DNA of 53,301 nt from Lachnospiraceae bacterium (GCA_910574285.1 CAJTAL010000029.1:1-53301); one strand, 5' to 3'; shown: positions 35,170 through 44,384, counted from the first letter of the stretch. Notes: generated from the sequence alone by a model not told the origin. Program-made: numbers and translations.

Positions 35170-35415
35170 ATGAATAGAAGAGATGTATTTGAAATGTTAA
35201 ACACAATTTTCCGTAATAATTTTGATGATGAGGGTATTATTCTTAATGAAGAGACTTCATCTGCGGATATTGAAAGTTGGAATAGCCTTGAACAGATAAA
35301 TCTTATTGTTGCTATTCAGGACGAGTTTAAGATAAAGTTTAATATTGATGAAGTCAATGCGATGAATGATGTTGGTAAAATAGTTGATTTTATACTAGAA
35401 AAGATAGGTTCGTAG
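35170..35415 (+). CDS. acyl carrier protein
   Basis: The ATG at 35170 follows GGAGGAG; an ATG at 35122 inside the FkbH gene has no site. The protein has 81 residues and is acidic and helical. The phosphopantetheine Ser is S39 in ESWNSLEQINLI; the usual Asp before Ser is Asn, a variant. It must be activated by a phosphopantetheinyl transferase encoded elsewhere. It partners with the FkbH-like enzyme and probably with the GNAT gene at 32404. Confidence 0.88.
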   Translation: MNRRDVFEMLNTIFRNNFDDEGIILNEETSSADIESWNSLEQINLIVAIQDEFKIKFNIDEVNAMNDVGKIVDFILEKIGS

Positions 35416-35612
35416 GGAAGGTATTACTGGAGAAGTAAAATAAAAGAGAATATTGGTTATAGGTATGAAAGGGTAGATGCATAGAATTTTAGAATATTGT
35501 TGATTCTTTATACAGTATAGAACTGTTTGAAAAAATGCACAAGAAAGTAGGATTTTGGAAATCCTATGTAGTAGATATAAAGAAAGTAAAGCGAATAGCA
35601 GGAAATCGACTT

Positions 35613-36689
35613 ATGAAAAATGAACAGTTAAATCAGTATATTGGAACAGAAGAGATTACAATTGTTGAAGCAATGCAGAAAATAGATGATAATTGTAAAG
35701 GAATTCTTTTTATCATAGATAAAGAAGAACGGTTGATTGGAAGTTTGACAGATGGAGATATTCGCAGATGGATTATAAAAACCGGGGATTTAAGGGGGAC
35801 TGCTGATCAAATAATGCTAAAAAGTCCTCGTTTTCTTTTCGAAGATGAAGCTTTCAAATGTAGTCTGTTTATGAGGGAAAAAAGGATTACAGCTGTTCCT
35901 CTATTAGATTCCGATAGAAGAGTTGTCGAAATTGTTTTTGATACAAAAATAAATAATGAAGGTATAAAATTTTCAAACTCATTAGAAGGTATACCAGTGA
36001 TTGTTATGGCGGGAGGGAAGGGGACAAGGTTATATCCATATACGAAGATACTTCCTAAACCATTGATACCAATTGGTGATATACCAATATTAGAGCGTAT
36101 TTTAAACAGGTTTCATCGATATGGAGTTGATGAATTTTATCTTACTGTGAATTACAAGAAAGGGATGATAAAGTCGTATTTCAATGATCTTAAGCCTCCT
36201 TATGAAATATATTATGTAGAAGAAGATATGCCATTAGGAACAGCAGGGAGCATAAAACTTATAAAAAAAGAATTTCATACACCGGTAATCATTACAAACT
36301 GTGATATTCTCATTGAAGCGGATTATGCGAAGGTATTTCGTTTTCATAAAGAATCGGGAAATGCAATGACGATTATATCTTCGTTAAAAAATACGATCAT
36401 TCCCTATGGAGTCCTGTATCCAAAGGGAAATGGAGTGATTGCCTCTATTGAAGAAAAACCTCAGCTTTCACATTTTATTAATACAGGAATGTATATCATA
36501 GATCCTGAGTATATCACAAGAATTCCGGACCATACATTTTATCATATGACAAACCTTACGGAACAATTAATGTCTGAAGGATTAAAGGTAGGGATGTATC
36601 CTATTAGTGAGAATTCCTTTCTTGATATGGGAGAATTTGAAGAAATGAAAAAGATGGAAGAACGGATTAATGATGGTTCTATAGAATAA
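35613..36689 (+). CDS. ptmE: CBS-domain sugar-1-phosphate nucleotidyltransferase (PtmE-like)
   Basis: The ATG at 35613 has AGGAAA 8 nt upstream; one at 35535 has none. The 358-residue protein has an N-terminal CBS pair (~1-115, SLTDGDIRRW) and a C-terminal nucleotidyltransferase domain. The latter has VIVMAGGKGTRLYPYTKILP at ~128, PLGTAGSIKLI and FINTGMYII. In Campylobacter, PtmE makes GDP-glucosamine/GDP-GlcNAc, the GDP-linked entry to the legionaminic acid pathway. This architecture fits. The following genes complete that pathway. The base specificity (GTP rather than UTP) is inferred from the family. Confidence 0.8.
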   Translation: MKNEQLNQYIGTEEITIVEAMQKIDDNCKGILFIIDKEERLIGSLTDGDIRRWIIKTGDLRGTADQIMLKSPRFLFEDEAFKCSLFMREKRITAVPLLDSDRRVVEIVFDTKINNEGIKFSNSLEGIPVIVMAGGKGTRLYPYTKILPKPLIPIGDIPILERILNRFHRYGVDEFYLTVNYKKGMIKSYFNDLKPPYEIYYVEEDMPLGTAGSIKLIKKEFHTPVIITNCDILIEADYAKVFRFHKESGNAMTIISSLKNTIIPYGVLYPKGNGVIASIEEKPQLSHFINTGMYIIDPEYITRIPDHTFYHMTNLTEQLMSEGLKVGMYPISENSFLDMGEFEEMKKMEERINDGSIE

Positions 36690-36727
36690 ATGACGGTTAA
36701 GAGAATAGTTAAATTTGGAGTTGAGAA

Positions 36728-37435
36728 ATGAAAAATATAGCAATTATCACCGCAAGATCAGGTTCAAAAGGGATCCGCGATAAAAATATTAAGCTATTAG
36801 GAAATAAACCACTGCTTGCTTATACGATAGAAGCAGCTTTAAATTCTAAAATGTTTGAAAAAGTTATGGTATCTACAGATTCAGAAAAATATGCAGAGAT
36901 TTCAAGAAGCTGGGGTGCTTCGGTTCCTTTTTTGAGAAGCGAAGAAAATGCCAAAGACACAGCATCTTCATGGGATACGGTGAGTGAAGTGCTACATAGA
37001 TATTCTGAAAAAGGGGAGGAATTCGATACATTTTGTTTATTACAGCCTACATCACCTTTTCGGACAGGAGAAGATATAAAAAAGGCGTATAGTTTATATC
37101 TCAAAAAACGAGCGAATGCCATTGTATCAGTCTGTGAAGTTGAGCATTCTTTACAATGGTGTAATAAGCTGGATGATACATACAGTTTGGATGGATTCGT
37201 GGGTAGAGATGATATTCGACAAAGACAGATATTGGATAAATATTATAGAATCAATGGTGCAATTTATATTTCAAATGTAAAAACCTTCGAAAAGGATCCA
37301 TTTATATATAGAGATGGAGCATATGCGTATATCATGAGCAGTACAAGAAGTATTGATATTGATACAGAATTAGATTTTATATATGCAGAGACTATTTTAA
37401 AATACAATGAAACATATGGGGAAATAACGATTTGA
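36728..37435 (+). CDS. legF: CMP-nonulosonate synthetase (LegF/NeuA-like)
   Basis: The 235-residue acylneuraminate cytidylyltransferase starts with IAIITARSGSKGIRDKNIKL, the CTP-binding loop. It also has LLQPTSPFRTGEDI and the Asp residues of the metal site in SSTRSIDIDTELDF. It couples CMP to the nine-carbon sugar so that it can be transferred. The name legF rather than neuA rests on the neighbouring PtmE-like and LegG/LegC-like genes. A modest GGAG precedes the ATG. Confidence 0.87.
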   Translation: MKNIAIITARSGSKGIRDKNIKLLGNKPLLAYTIEAALNSKMFEKVMVSTDSEKYAEISRSWGASVPFLRSEENAKDTASSWDTVSEVLHRYSEKGEEFDTFCLLQPTSPFRTGEDIKKAYSLYLKKRANAIVSVCEVEHSLQWCNKLDDTYSLDGFVGRDDIRQRQILDKYYRINGAIYISNVKTFEKDPFIYRDGAYAYIMSSTRSIDIDTELDFIYAETILKYNETYGEITI

Positions 37436-37477
37436 AAAAAGTAATCTGTTTTTAAATAGTAGGGGAGAGAGAATGAG

Positions 37478-38377
37478 ATGGAAGATCATAAATTACATAT
37501 TGGATATTTTGCAGATGGTCCGTGGGCACATAATGCATTTGATATTATTATACAGGACATGTCACTTGTAATTGATTTTGTGTGTGTGCGATATGATAAG
37601 AAGGATTCTATCCTTATGAAAATGGCAGAAGAACATAGTATAGACGTTTTATATGCACCAAATATTAATTCGGATGATTTTTTATCAAAACTAAGAAAGT
37701 ATTCTTCAGAATTGTATGTATCAATGTCATTTGATCAAATTTTTAAAGAGAATATCAGGAAAATTCCAAACAGATCAGTGATTAATTGCCACGCAGGAAA
37801 ACTTCCATATTATCGCGGGAGAAATATTTTAAATTGGGTGCTTATTAATGATGAAAAAGAATTTGGGATTACGGTTCATTATGTAGATGCAGGGATTGAT
37901 ACAGGAGACATAATTTTACAAGATACATATCCTATTACAGATTGTGATACCTATAAAACATTATTAGAGAAAGCTTATGAGGCTTGTCCGGATATTTTGT
38001 ACAGGGCGATAAAATTAATTCAGAAAGACCGGGTTCAAGTCATTAAGCAAGATGATATTAATCCAGTTGGTCTATATTGTGGAAAGAGGAAAGAGAATGA
38101 TGAAATAATAGAATGGGATCAATGTAGCAGAGAAGTTTTTAATTTTATTCGGGCCGTTACAAATCCAGGACCTTGTGCAACTTCGTTTATAGCCGGAAAA
38201 AGAATTAAAATAATTTCTGCTGAAATGATTCCGAATGCTCCGATATATAAAGGAATACCAGGGCAGGTACTTGCAAAAGATGGAGATAGTTTCTTGATTA
38301 AAACAAAAGATAGTTATATCAGAATAACAAAGTATGATGGAAAAATAAAAGTAGGAGACAGGTTGGAGAGGTGTTAA
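37478..38377 (+). CDS. formyltransferase-like protein, second copy
   Basis: The 299-residue protein shows the formyltransferase core. The Asn and His of the triad are in VINCHAGKLPYYRGRNILNW and the Asp is in VDAGIDTGDI. A C-terminal OB-like domain follows (~200-299). It is expected to formylate an amino group using formyl-tetrahydrofolate. Lying between LegF and LegI, it probably tailors the nonulosonate or its precursor. Unlike the copy at 21752, its triad Asn is intact. Its stop is 2 nt before the ATG of the next gene. Confidence 0.8.
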   Translation: MEDHKLHIGYFADGPWAHNAFDIIIQDMSLVIDFVCVRYDKKDSILMKMAEEHSIDVLYAPNINSDDFLSKLRKYSSELYVSMSFDQIFKENIRKIPNRSVINCHAGKLPYYRGRNILNWVLINDEKEFGITVHYVDAGIDTGDIILQDTYPITDCDTYKTLLEKAYEACPDILYRAIKLIQKDRVQVIKQDDINPVGLYCGKRKENDEIIEWDQCSREVFNFIRAVTNPGPCATSFIAGKRIKIISAEMIPNAPIYKGIPGQVLAKDGDSFLIKTKDSYIRITKYDGKIKVGDRLERC

Positions 38378-38379
38378 GT

Positions 38380-39381
38380 ATGGCAAGAAGACCATATATT
38401 ATTGCTGAGGCAGGAGTAAATCATAATGGAGAATTTGAATTGGCTAAGAAATTAGTGGATGAAGCAGTAAAAGCAGGAGCGGACTGCGTAAAGTTCCAGA
38501 CATTTAAACCGGAAAAGTTGGTATCCAGGTATGCTGAGAAAGCAGATTATCAAAAAGCTTCTACTGATAAGGATGAAAGCCAATTGAGTATGCTTAAAAA
38601 GCTTGCGTTATCTTATGATGATTACCGTAATTTGGCAAAGTATACTGCATTACATGGAATAGATTTTTGTACCACAGCATTTGATGAAGAAAGTGTTTGT
38701 TTTGTACATGAATTAGGGTGTAAGTTTTGGAAAATTCCTTCTGGTGAGATCACGAATTATCCATATTTAGTTCAAGTTGCATCTTATCAAGAGCCGATCG
38801 TAATGTCAACAGGAATGTGTAATTTAGAAGAAATAGGAGAAGCGGTTAATATTATTAGAAAGCATAGCAGTGCTACTTTGATACTACTTCATTGTAACAC
38901 GGAATATCCAACACCATTTTGTGATGTAAATCTTATGGCAATGAAGAGAATGCAGGAAAAATTTCAATGCTATGTTGGTTATTCGGATCATACGCCGGGT
39001 ATAGAAATTCCGATTGCAGCAACAGCGCTTGGCGCCGTAATTATAGAGAAACATTTTACTTTAGATAGAGATATGCCGGGGCCTGATCATAAAGCAAGCT
39101 TAACCCCGAAAGAGTTGTGTGAATTGGTCGAAAAAGTTAGAAACGTCGGGACTGCGTTAGGAAATGGAATAAAAATATTACAAAAATCAGAAGAGAAAAA
39201 TATTAATATTGCGCGGAAGAGTATTGTTGCTGCCTGTAATATAAAAAAAGGCGATATTTTTTCAATAGAGAATATTACAACGAAACGCCCTGGAAACGGG
39301 ATTTCTCCTATGCGATGGAATGAGATCTTAGGGGAAAAAGCTATACGCGATTTTAAAGAGGATGAATTAATAGAAATATGA
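38380..39381 (+). CDS. legI: nonulosonate synthase (LegI/NeuB family)
   Basis: The ATG at 38380 lies 9 nt after GGAGAGG; a GTG at 38371 is also open. The 333-residue protein has the TIM-barrel synthase domain starting YIIAEAGVNHNGEFELAKKL, with CVKFQTFKPEKL, PSGEITNYPYL, VGYSDHTPG, and IIEKHFTLDRDMPGPDHKAS. A C-terminal SAF antifreeze-like domain (~280-333) follows. It condenses phosphoenolpyruvate with the six-carbon amino sugar to give the nine-carbon acid. A truncated second copy lies at 44205. Confidence 0.9.
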   Translation: MARRPYIIAEAGVNHNGEFELAKKLVDEAVKAGADCVKFQTFKPEKLVSRYAEKADYQKASTDKDESQLSMLKKLALSYDDYRNLAKYTALHGIDFCTTAFDEESVCFVHELGCKFWKIPSGEITNYPYLVQVASYQEPIVMSTGMCNLEEIGEAVNIIRKHSSATLILLHCNTEYPTPFCDVNLMAMKRMQEKFQCYVGYSDHTPGIEIPIAATALGAVIIEKHFTLDRDMPGPDHKASLTPKELCELVEKVRNVGTALGNGIKILQKSEEKNINIARKSIVAACNIKKGDIFSIENITTKRPGNGISPMRWNEILGEKAIRDFKEDELIEI

Positions 39382-39422
39382 TGAAATTATAAAAATTCGG
39401 TAAGGAAAAAGGAAGTATTATA

Positions 39423-40598
39423 ATGAAAAGCAAGGTTTGTGTAGTTACCGGTACGAGGGCGGAATATCATTTATTATTTCCGCTTATGAAAGCGATTAGA
39501 CAGGATGAAGATTTGGAGCTTATATTGGCAGTAACAGGATCCCATTTAAGCGAAAAATACGGGAATACATATCAGGATATAGAGAAAGACGGATTTCATA
39601 TAGATGCAAAGATTTCCATATTGGAGAAGGAGGATAATCTCAAAGATATTAATACTGCTATGAGTCGTGCAATTATTGGATTCAGTGATTATTTTTTGAG
39701 AGTGAAGCCGGATATTCTGCTCCTTCTTGGTGATCGCTACGAATTGCTCTCTGTGGCTATTGTGGCAATGAATTATAAAATACCGATTGCTCATTTACAT
39801 GGAGGAGAAACGACGGAGGGAGCTATTGATGAATGTATCCGCCATGCGATTAGTAAGATGAGTTATCTGCATTTTACCAGTTGTGAGGCATATAGAAGAA
39901 GAGTGATTCAGTTAGGAGAGTCTCCTGACCGGGTATTCAATGTAGGAGCTATCGGATTAGAAAATATACGGCGGCAACGACTTATGTCTTTGGAAGAATT
40001 GGAGAATAGTCTGGATTTTCTCCTAGAAGGAAAGTTTGCAGTTATTACTTTTCATCCGGTTACTTTAGAAGAAGGAACTGCGGAAGAAGAATTCACCCAG
40101 CTCCTGAATGCGTTGGATTGTTTCCCAGAATTAAAAATAATATTCACAAAAGCAAATGCGGATAGCGGCGGACTCATCATTAATCAAATGATCGACAGAT
40201 ATGTAGAAAAATATAAAAGCAAGTGTACTGCCGTGTTTAGCTTGGGAATGGTTCGATATTTGACGGCGTTACGTTATGCGGCGGTTGTAATAGGGAATTC
40301 TTCCAGCGGTATTATTGAGACCCCCTCGTTTAAGGTGCCGACGGTAAATATAGGGGACAGGCAGAAGGGGAGGATACAGGCAAAGAATATTTTGAACTGT
40401 GTTCCTGAAAAAGCAGAAATATGTACTTCGATTGAAAAGGCGTTGAGTTCGGAGTTCAGACAATACGTAAAAAGCACTGAGAATCCGTACGGGGACGGAG
40501 TAGTTTCTGATAAAATCCTGATGCATATTAAGGAAGCATTAAAGCAGGGGATTGAGTTAAAGAAAAGTTTTTATAATATACGGTTTTTAGAAGAATAG
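39423..40598 (+). CDS. legG: hydrolysing 2-epimerase (LegG/NeuC family)
   Basis: The 391-residue GT-B-fold enzyme begins KVCVVTGTRAEYHLLFPLMK and contains LLGDRYELLSVAIVAMNYKI, HLHGGETTEGAIDECIRHAI and VIGNSSSGIIE. It removes the nucleotide from a GDP- or UDP-linked diamino/amino sugar while inverting C2, and gives the free substrate for LegI. Spacing to the next gene is 12 nt. A good AAGGAAG site precedes the ATG. Confidence 0.9.
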   Translation: MKSKVCVVTGTRAEYHLLFPLMKAIRQDEDLELILAVTGSHLSEKYGNTYQDIEKDGFHIDAKISILEKEDNLKDINTAMSRAIIGFSDYFLRVKPDILLLLGDRYELLSVAIVAMNYKIPIAHLHGGETTEGAIDECIRHAISKMSYLHFTSCEAYRRRVIQLGESPDRVFNVGAIGLENIRRQRLMSLEELENSLDFLLEGKFAVITFHPVTLEEGTAEEEFTQLLNALDCFPELKIIFTKANADSGGLIINQMIDRYVEKYKSKCTAVFSLGMVRYLTALRYAAVVIGNSSSGIIETPSFKVPTVNIGDRQKGRIQAKNILNCVPEKAEICTSIEKALSSEFRQYVKSTENPYGDGVVSDKILMHIKEALKQGIELKKSFYNIRFLEE

Positions 40599-40610
40599 GA
40601 GGAAAGCAAT

Positions 40611-42023
40611 GTGAAAAAGCTGCCAGAAAAATTTCAAATGAACCGTAAGACAGTCTGTGTCCAGGGACTCGGATTCGTCGGTTCCGCAATGGCCCTGGCT
40701 ATTGCAAGCGCAAAAGATAATTGTGGAGAACCATTATATAATGTAATCGGCGTCGATGTTCCGAATGAAGCCGGATATAGAAAGGCAATGTCGATTAATG
40801 AGGGGATTTTTCCGTTTGAAAATAATGATAAGAAATTAAAAGAAGCACAAAAGAATGCGTATAGGAATGGAAATCTTTGGGCGACTACAGATTATGAATA
40901 TTTTCAATATGCGGACGTTGTAGTGGTAGACATTAATCTTGATGTAAAATACACGGAAAAACAAGAGCCGTTGCTGGACTTAGAATTGTTTAAAGGGGCG
41001 ATGCATACGCTTGGTCGGCAGATTAAGCCGGGAACACTTGTGATTGTTGAGACAACGGTACCGCCGGGGACATGTGAAAAGATTGTATATCCAATTATAT
41101 CCGAGGAATTTACCAAAAGGAATATAGATCAACGGGAGATATTCATTGCGCATTCTTATGAAAGGGTGATGCCTGGAGAAAACTACTTTGATTCTATTGT
41201 AAACTTTTGGAGGGTATATTCAGGAATCAACGAAGATTCGGCAGACAGATGTCAGAGATTCCTGGAAAGCGTGATCAGTACGGAGCATTATCCCCTTACG
41301 AGATTGGAAAAAACTACGGCCACGGAAATAGCAAAGGTGCTGGAGAATTCTTATCGCGCAGCAACAATTGCGTTTATAGAGGAATGGGGACGTTTTGCCG
41401 AGGCGGTTCATGTGGATTTGTTTGAGGTCATTGAAGCGATACGCATGCGGCCGACACATTCTAATATGAGGCAGCCGGGGTTTGGCGTAGGCGGATACTG
41501 TCTGACCAAAGACCCCTATTTTGCACCGTTGGCGGCGAAGGAAATATTTGGTTTAGGCAATATGGATTTCCCATTTAGTACAAAAGCAGTAAAAACAAAT
41601 CGTGCAATGCCGCTTGTCAGTCTGGATAAGATTGAATCGTTGCTTGGCGGGAATTTAAAAGGAAAGAAATTATTAGTATTAGGAGTCAGCTATCGCCAGG
41701 ATGTAGGGGATACTCGTTATTCTCCGACGGAGATATTTGTAAAAGAGGCGCAAAATAGAGGAGCAGAGATTACCTGTCAGGATCCACTGGTGAGTTATTG
41801 GAATGAAATGAATATGCAGGTTCTGACTGAAATTCCGACATTTCATGAATATGACGCAGTTGTATTTACGGTCCAGCATAAGTTGTACGCGACTCTTGAT
41901 TTTAAAGCATTGCCATTAAAGGAGGAATTGTTAATATTTGATGCAAACTGTGTACTGAACAAGAAACAGAGATTGGATATTAAACAGTTAGATCATATCA
42001 AATTTGCATGTATCGGGAGATAG
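40611..42023 (+). CDS. UDP-glucose/GDP-mannose dehydrogenase-family enzyme
   Basis: The GTG start has AGGAGG 8 nt upstream. The 470-residue protein has the NAD domain (VCVQGLGFVGSAMALAIA), a central dimer domain and the catalytic Cys in GVGGYCLTKDPYFAPL. It oxidises C6 of a nucleotide sugar to the acid, using two NAD+. A dehydrogenase between LegG and LegC is not a standard part of the legionaminic pathway, so it probably supplies a separate uronic-acid-type sugar to the polymer. Substrate not assignable. Confidence 0.85.
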   Translation: MKKLPEKFQMNRKTVCVQGLGFVGSAMALAIASAKDNCGEPLYNVIGVDVPNEAGYRKAMSINEGIFPFENNDKKLKEAQKNAYRNGNLWATTDYEYFQYADVVVVDINLDVKYTEKQEPLLDLELFKGAMHTLGRQIKPGTLVIVETTVPPGTCEKIVYPIISEEFTKRNIDQREIFIAHSYERVMPGENYFDSIVNFWRVYSGINEDSADRCQRFLESVISTEHYPLTRLEKTTATEIAKVLENSYRAATIAFIEEWGRFAEAVHVDLFEVIEAIRMRPTHSNMRQPGFGVGGYCLTKDPYFAPLAAKEIFGLGNMDFPFSTKAVKTNRAMPLVSLDKIESLLGGNLKGKKLLVLGVSYRQDVGDTRYSPTEIFVKEAQNRGAEITCQDPLVSYWNEMNMQVLTEIPTFHEYDAVVFTVQHKLYATLDFKALPLKEELLIFDANCVLNKKQRLDIKQLDHIKFACIGR

Positions 42024-42040
42024 GAAACAGGAGGAGGAAG

Positions 42041-43030
42041 ATGAAAGCATTAATAACAGGAGGAGCCGGATTTATAGGCTATCATCTTGCAAAAGAATTA
42101 CTGGAACAAGGGTACGATCTTGTATTAGCAGATAATTTTTCGCGGGGAGTGGAAGATACTTTTTTAAAGGAATTAGAAGAAAATCCAAAAGTAACATTCG
42201 TCCTTGAAGATCTTATGCTGAAAGAAAATGTAATGAAAATGAGTAAGGATTTTGACTATATTTACCATTTTGCAGCGATGATAGGGGTGCAGAATGTCCT
42301 GAATCATCCATATGATGTTCTGGAAAAAAATGTACAGTTATTACTTCATATGATTGATTTTGCAAAATCACAGAAGAATTTAAAACGTTTTGTTTTTGCG
42401 TCGACAAGTGAGATTTATGCGGGGACATTGCAGTATTATGACATGAAAATACCGACACCAGAGACGACGCCTTTGACGATTACACCCCTTGAACATCCCA
42501 GAACATCTTATATGTTATCGAAAATATATGGCGAAGCGCTTCTTCAACAGAGCGGCCTTCCATTTACAATTATCAGGCCCCATAATTTTTACGGCCCGAG
42601 AATGGGAATGTCACATGTAATACCGGAATTGTTGAAAAAAGCTTTTTTTGCAAAAGATAGTGAAAAATTAGAAGTTTTCTCTGTGGATCATAAACGTACC
42701 TTCTGCTATATCAGTGACGCAGTCATGATGATACGCAAATTAGCAGAATGCAGGGAGGCAGAAGGACAAGCTTTTAATATCGGCAATGAGTCCCCCGAAG
42801 TTACTATTTTGGAAACAGCAGAAACGGTTATAAAAGTGGTGAATAAACCAATGGAGATTGATGCCAGGCCGGCTACGGCAGGGTCTCCTTCCAGAAGATG
42901 CCCCGACATGAAAAAAACAATGAACTGTATAGGATATCAAGGCAAGGTTTCATTGGAAGAAGGAATTCGAAAGACATTTGACTGGTATAAAAAGTATGTT
43001 TTTGAAGGGAATGAGGTGAGTGCAAAATGA
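42041..43030 (+). CDS. NAD-dependent epimerase/dehydratase, candidate LegB
   Basis: The ATG at 42041 follows AGGAGGA; a frame from 42008 is open but lacks a site. The 329-residue SDR has GGAGFIGYHLAKELLEQGYD, the catalytic Ser in FASTSEIYAG, and YMLSKIYGE (Y-x3-K). FCYISDAV and AFNIGNESPE are extended-SDR features shared with UDP-glucuronate decarboxylase and epimerases. By position just before LegC it would be the 4,6-dehydratase LegB. Its sequence is not a clear LegB match, so it might instead act with the upstream dehydrogenase. Its stop overlaps the next start (ATGA). Confidence 0.75.
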   Translation: MKALITGGAGFIGYHLAKELLEQGYDLVLADNFSRGVEDTFLKELEENPKVTFVLEDLMLKENVMKMSKDFDYIYHFAAMIGVQNVLNHPYDVLEKNVQLLLHMIDFAKSQKNLKRFVFASTSEIYAGTLQYYDMKIPTPETTPLTITPLEHPRTSYMLSKIYGEALLQQSGLPFTIIRPHNFYGPRMGMSHVIPELLKKAFFAKDSEKLEVFSVDHKRTFCYISDAVMMIRKLAECREAEGQAFNIGNESPEVTILETAETVIKVVNKPMEIDARPATAGSPSRRCPDMKKTMNCIGYQGKVSLEEGIRKTFDWYKKYVFEGNEVSAK

Positions 43031-44175
43031 TTCCTTTAGCGGTGCCAAATCTGACAGGAAATGAACGGGCATATTTAAATAGATGTATTGATACGACATT
43101 TGTTTCATCTGTAGGAGAATATGTGAATAAAATCGAAGAAATGGCTGCTGAAAAAAGCGGAAGCCGTTATGCAGTCGCCACATCTTCAGGAACTACTGGC
43201 CTGCATCTGGCGCTTACAGGTTGCGGTGTTCAAAGCGATGAGATTGTAATTATTCCGACATTTACATTTATTGCAACAGCTAATGCAGTTGCACATTGTG
43301 ATGCATGTCCATGGCTTATGGATATCTCAAAAGACACATGGACGCTGGATTCTGAACAATTGAAAACAGAACTGGAAAAGAAAACAGTATGGGAAAATAA
43401 TCGGCTGATTCACAAAGATAGCGGAAAAAGGGTTGCAGCCATTATGCCGGTATATACATTGGGCAGTATACCTGATATGGAAAAAATTAATGCGATTGCA
43501 AAAGATTATGGCTTACCGGTTGTCGCAGATGCAGCGGCAGCTTTAGGGGCGGAATATGAAGGAAAAGCATTGGGTGAAATCGCGGATTTGACAGTGTTTT
43601 CGTTTAACGGGAATAAGACGGTAACCTCTGGGGGCGGAGGGATGATAGTTGGAAATGATGCAGAACTGCTAAAGAAGCTAAAACATCTGTCTACTACAGC
43701 GAGAGTAACGGCTGAATATGATCATGATATGGTAGGCTATAATTATCGTATGACAAATATTCAGGCTGCAGTGGGATGTGCTCAGCTAGAGAGGCTGGAA
43801 GAATTTGTTGAAAAGAAACGGGAGATCAGGGCTTTTTATAATCGGGAATTCGAAGGGATGGATAAGGTATCACCGTTTCCGGATATGGATTATGGAAAGA
43901 GCGCCTGTTGGTTTTCCGGAATTGTATTGAAGCGGGGTGGACTTGAGAAAGTACGTAATCTCTGTGAAAGACTCCGGGAAAAAGGGATAGAGGCAAGAAG
44001 TTTCTGGAAGCCGGTACATCTTCAGAAACCATATGAGAAGGCTTTGAGAGCAGAGAATCTGTCGGTGGCATCTGATCTCTGGAACCGTATATTGACACTG
44101 CCTTGTTCTACGAATATTACTGCGAAAGAATTGGAGTATGTGGCCAAAACTGTAAAAGAAGTCTTAGAAGAATAA
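43027..44175 (+). CDS. legC: LegC-family aminotransferase
   Basis: The 382-residue PLP enzyme begins IPLAVPNLTGNERAYLNRCI, the LegC signature. The PLP Lys is in FSFNGNKTVTSGGGG near residue 200, and the Asp is in VADAAAALGAEYEG. It aminates the 4-keto intermediate made by LegB. Its start overlaps the previous stop by ATGA. The next ORF downstream is the start of a nonulosonate synthase, which suggests an older gene order LegB-LegC-LegI. Confidence 0.88.
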   Translation: MIPLAVPNLTGNERAYLNRCIDTTFVSSVGEYVNKIEEMAAEKSGSRYAVATSSGTTGLHLALTGCGVQSDEIVIIPTFTFIATANAVAHCDACPWLMDISKDTWTLDSEQLKTELEKKTVWENNRLIHKDSGKRVAAIMPVYTLGSIPDMEKINAIAKDYGLPVVADAAAALGAEYEGKALGEIADLTVFSFNGNKTVTSGGGGMIVGNDAELLKKLKHLSTTARVTAEYDHDMVGYNYRMTNIQAAVGCAQLERLEEFVEKKREIRAFYNREFEGMDKVSPFPDMDYGKSACWFSGIVLKRGGLEKVRNLCERLREKGIEARSFWKPVHLQKPYEKALRAENLSVASDLWNRILTLPCSTNITAKELEYVAKTVKEVLEE

Positions 44176-44204
44176 AAATATGAGCTATGTAAGATGAAGA
44201 AGTT

Positions 44205-44375
44205 ATGCATACATTTGTGATTGCGGAAGCAGGGATTAACCATAACGGGTCGTTGCGGACAGCAAAGAAACTGGCAGATGCAGCGAAAACAGCACCGGTT
44301 GATTGTATAAAGTTCCAGACATTTGTACCTGAGAATCTTGTTACGGGTATTGCTGAGATGGCGGAATATCAAAAT
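44205..44375 (+). pseudogene. truncated second LegI/NeuB synthase
   Basis: The first ~56 residues match the synthase N-terminus: TFVIAEAGINHNGSLRTAKK, CIKFQTFVPENLV and AEMAEYQ. After about 44375 the match stops, and the frame continues for 20 unrelated residues to a stop at 44435 that lies beyond a terminator hairpin. The catalytic centre and the SAF domain are missing. The intact copy is at 38380. This looks like a recombination scar at the end of the nonulosonate block. Confidence 0.8.
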
Positions 44376-44384
44376 GGAAAAAGA

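Noticed and set aside
38380-39381. Pseudaminic acid synthase (PseI) instead of LegI
   Set aside because: The neighbours include a PtmE-like CBS nucleotidyltransferase, a hydrolysing 2-epimerase and a LegC-type aminotransferase, which point to the legionaminic branch; PseB/PseC/PseG-like genes are not evident.
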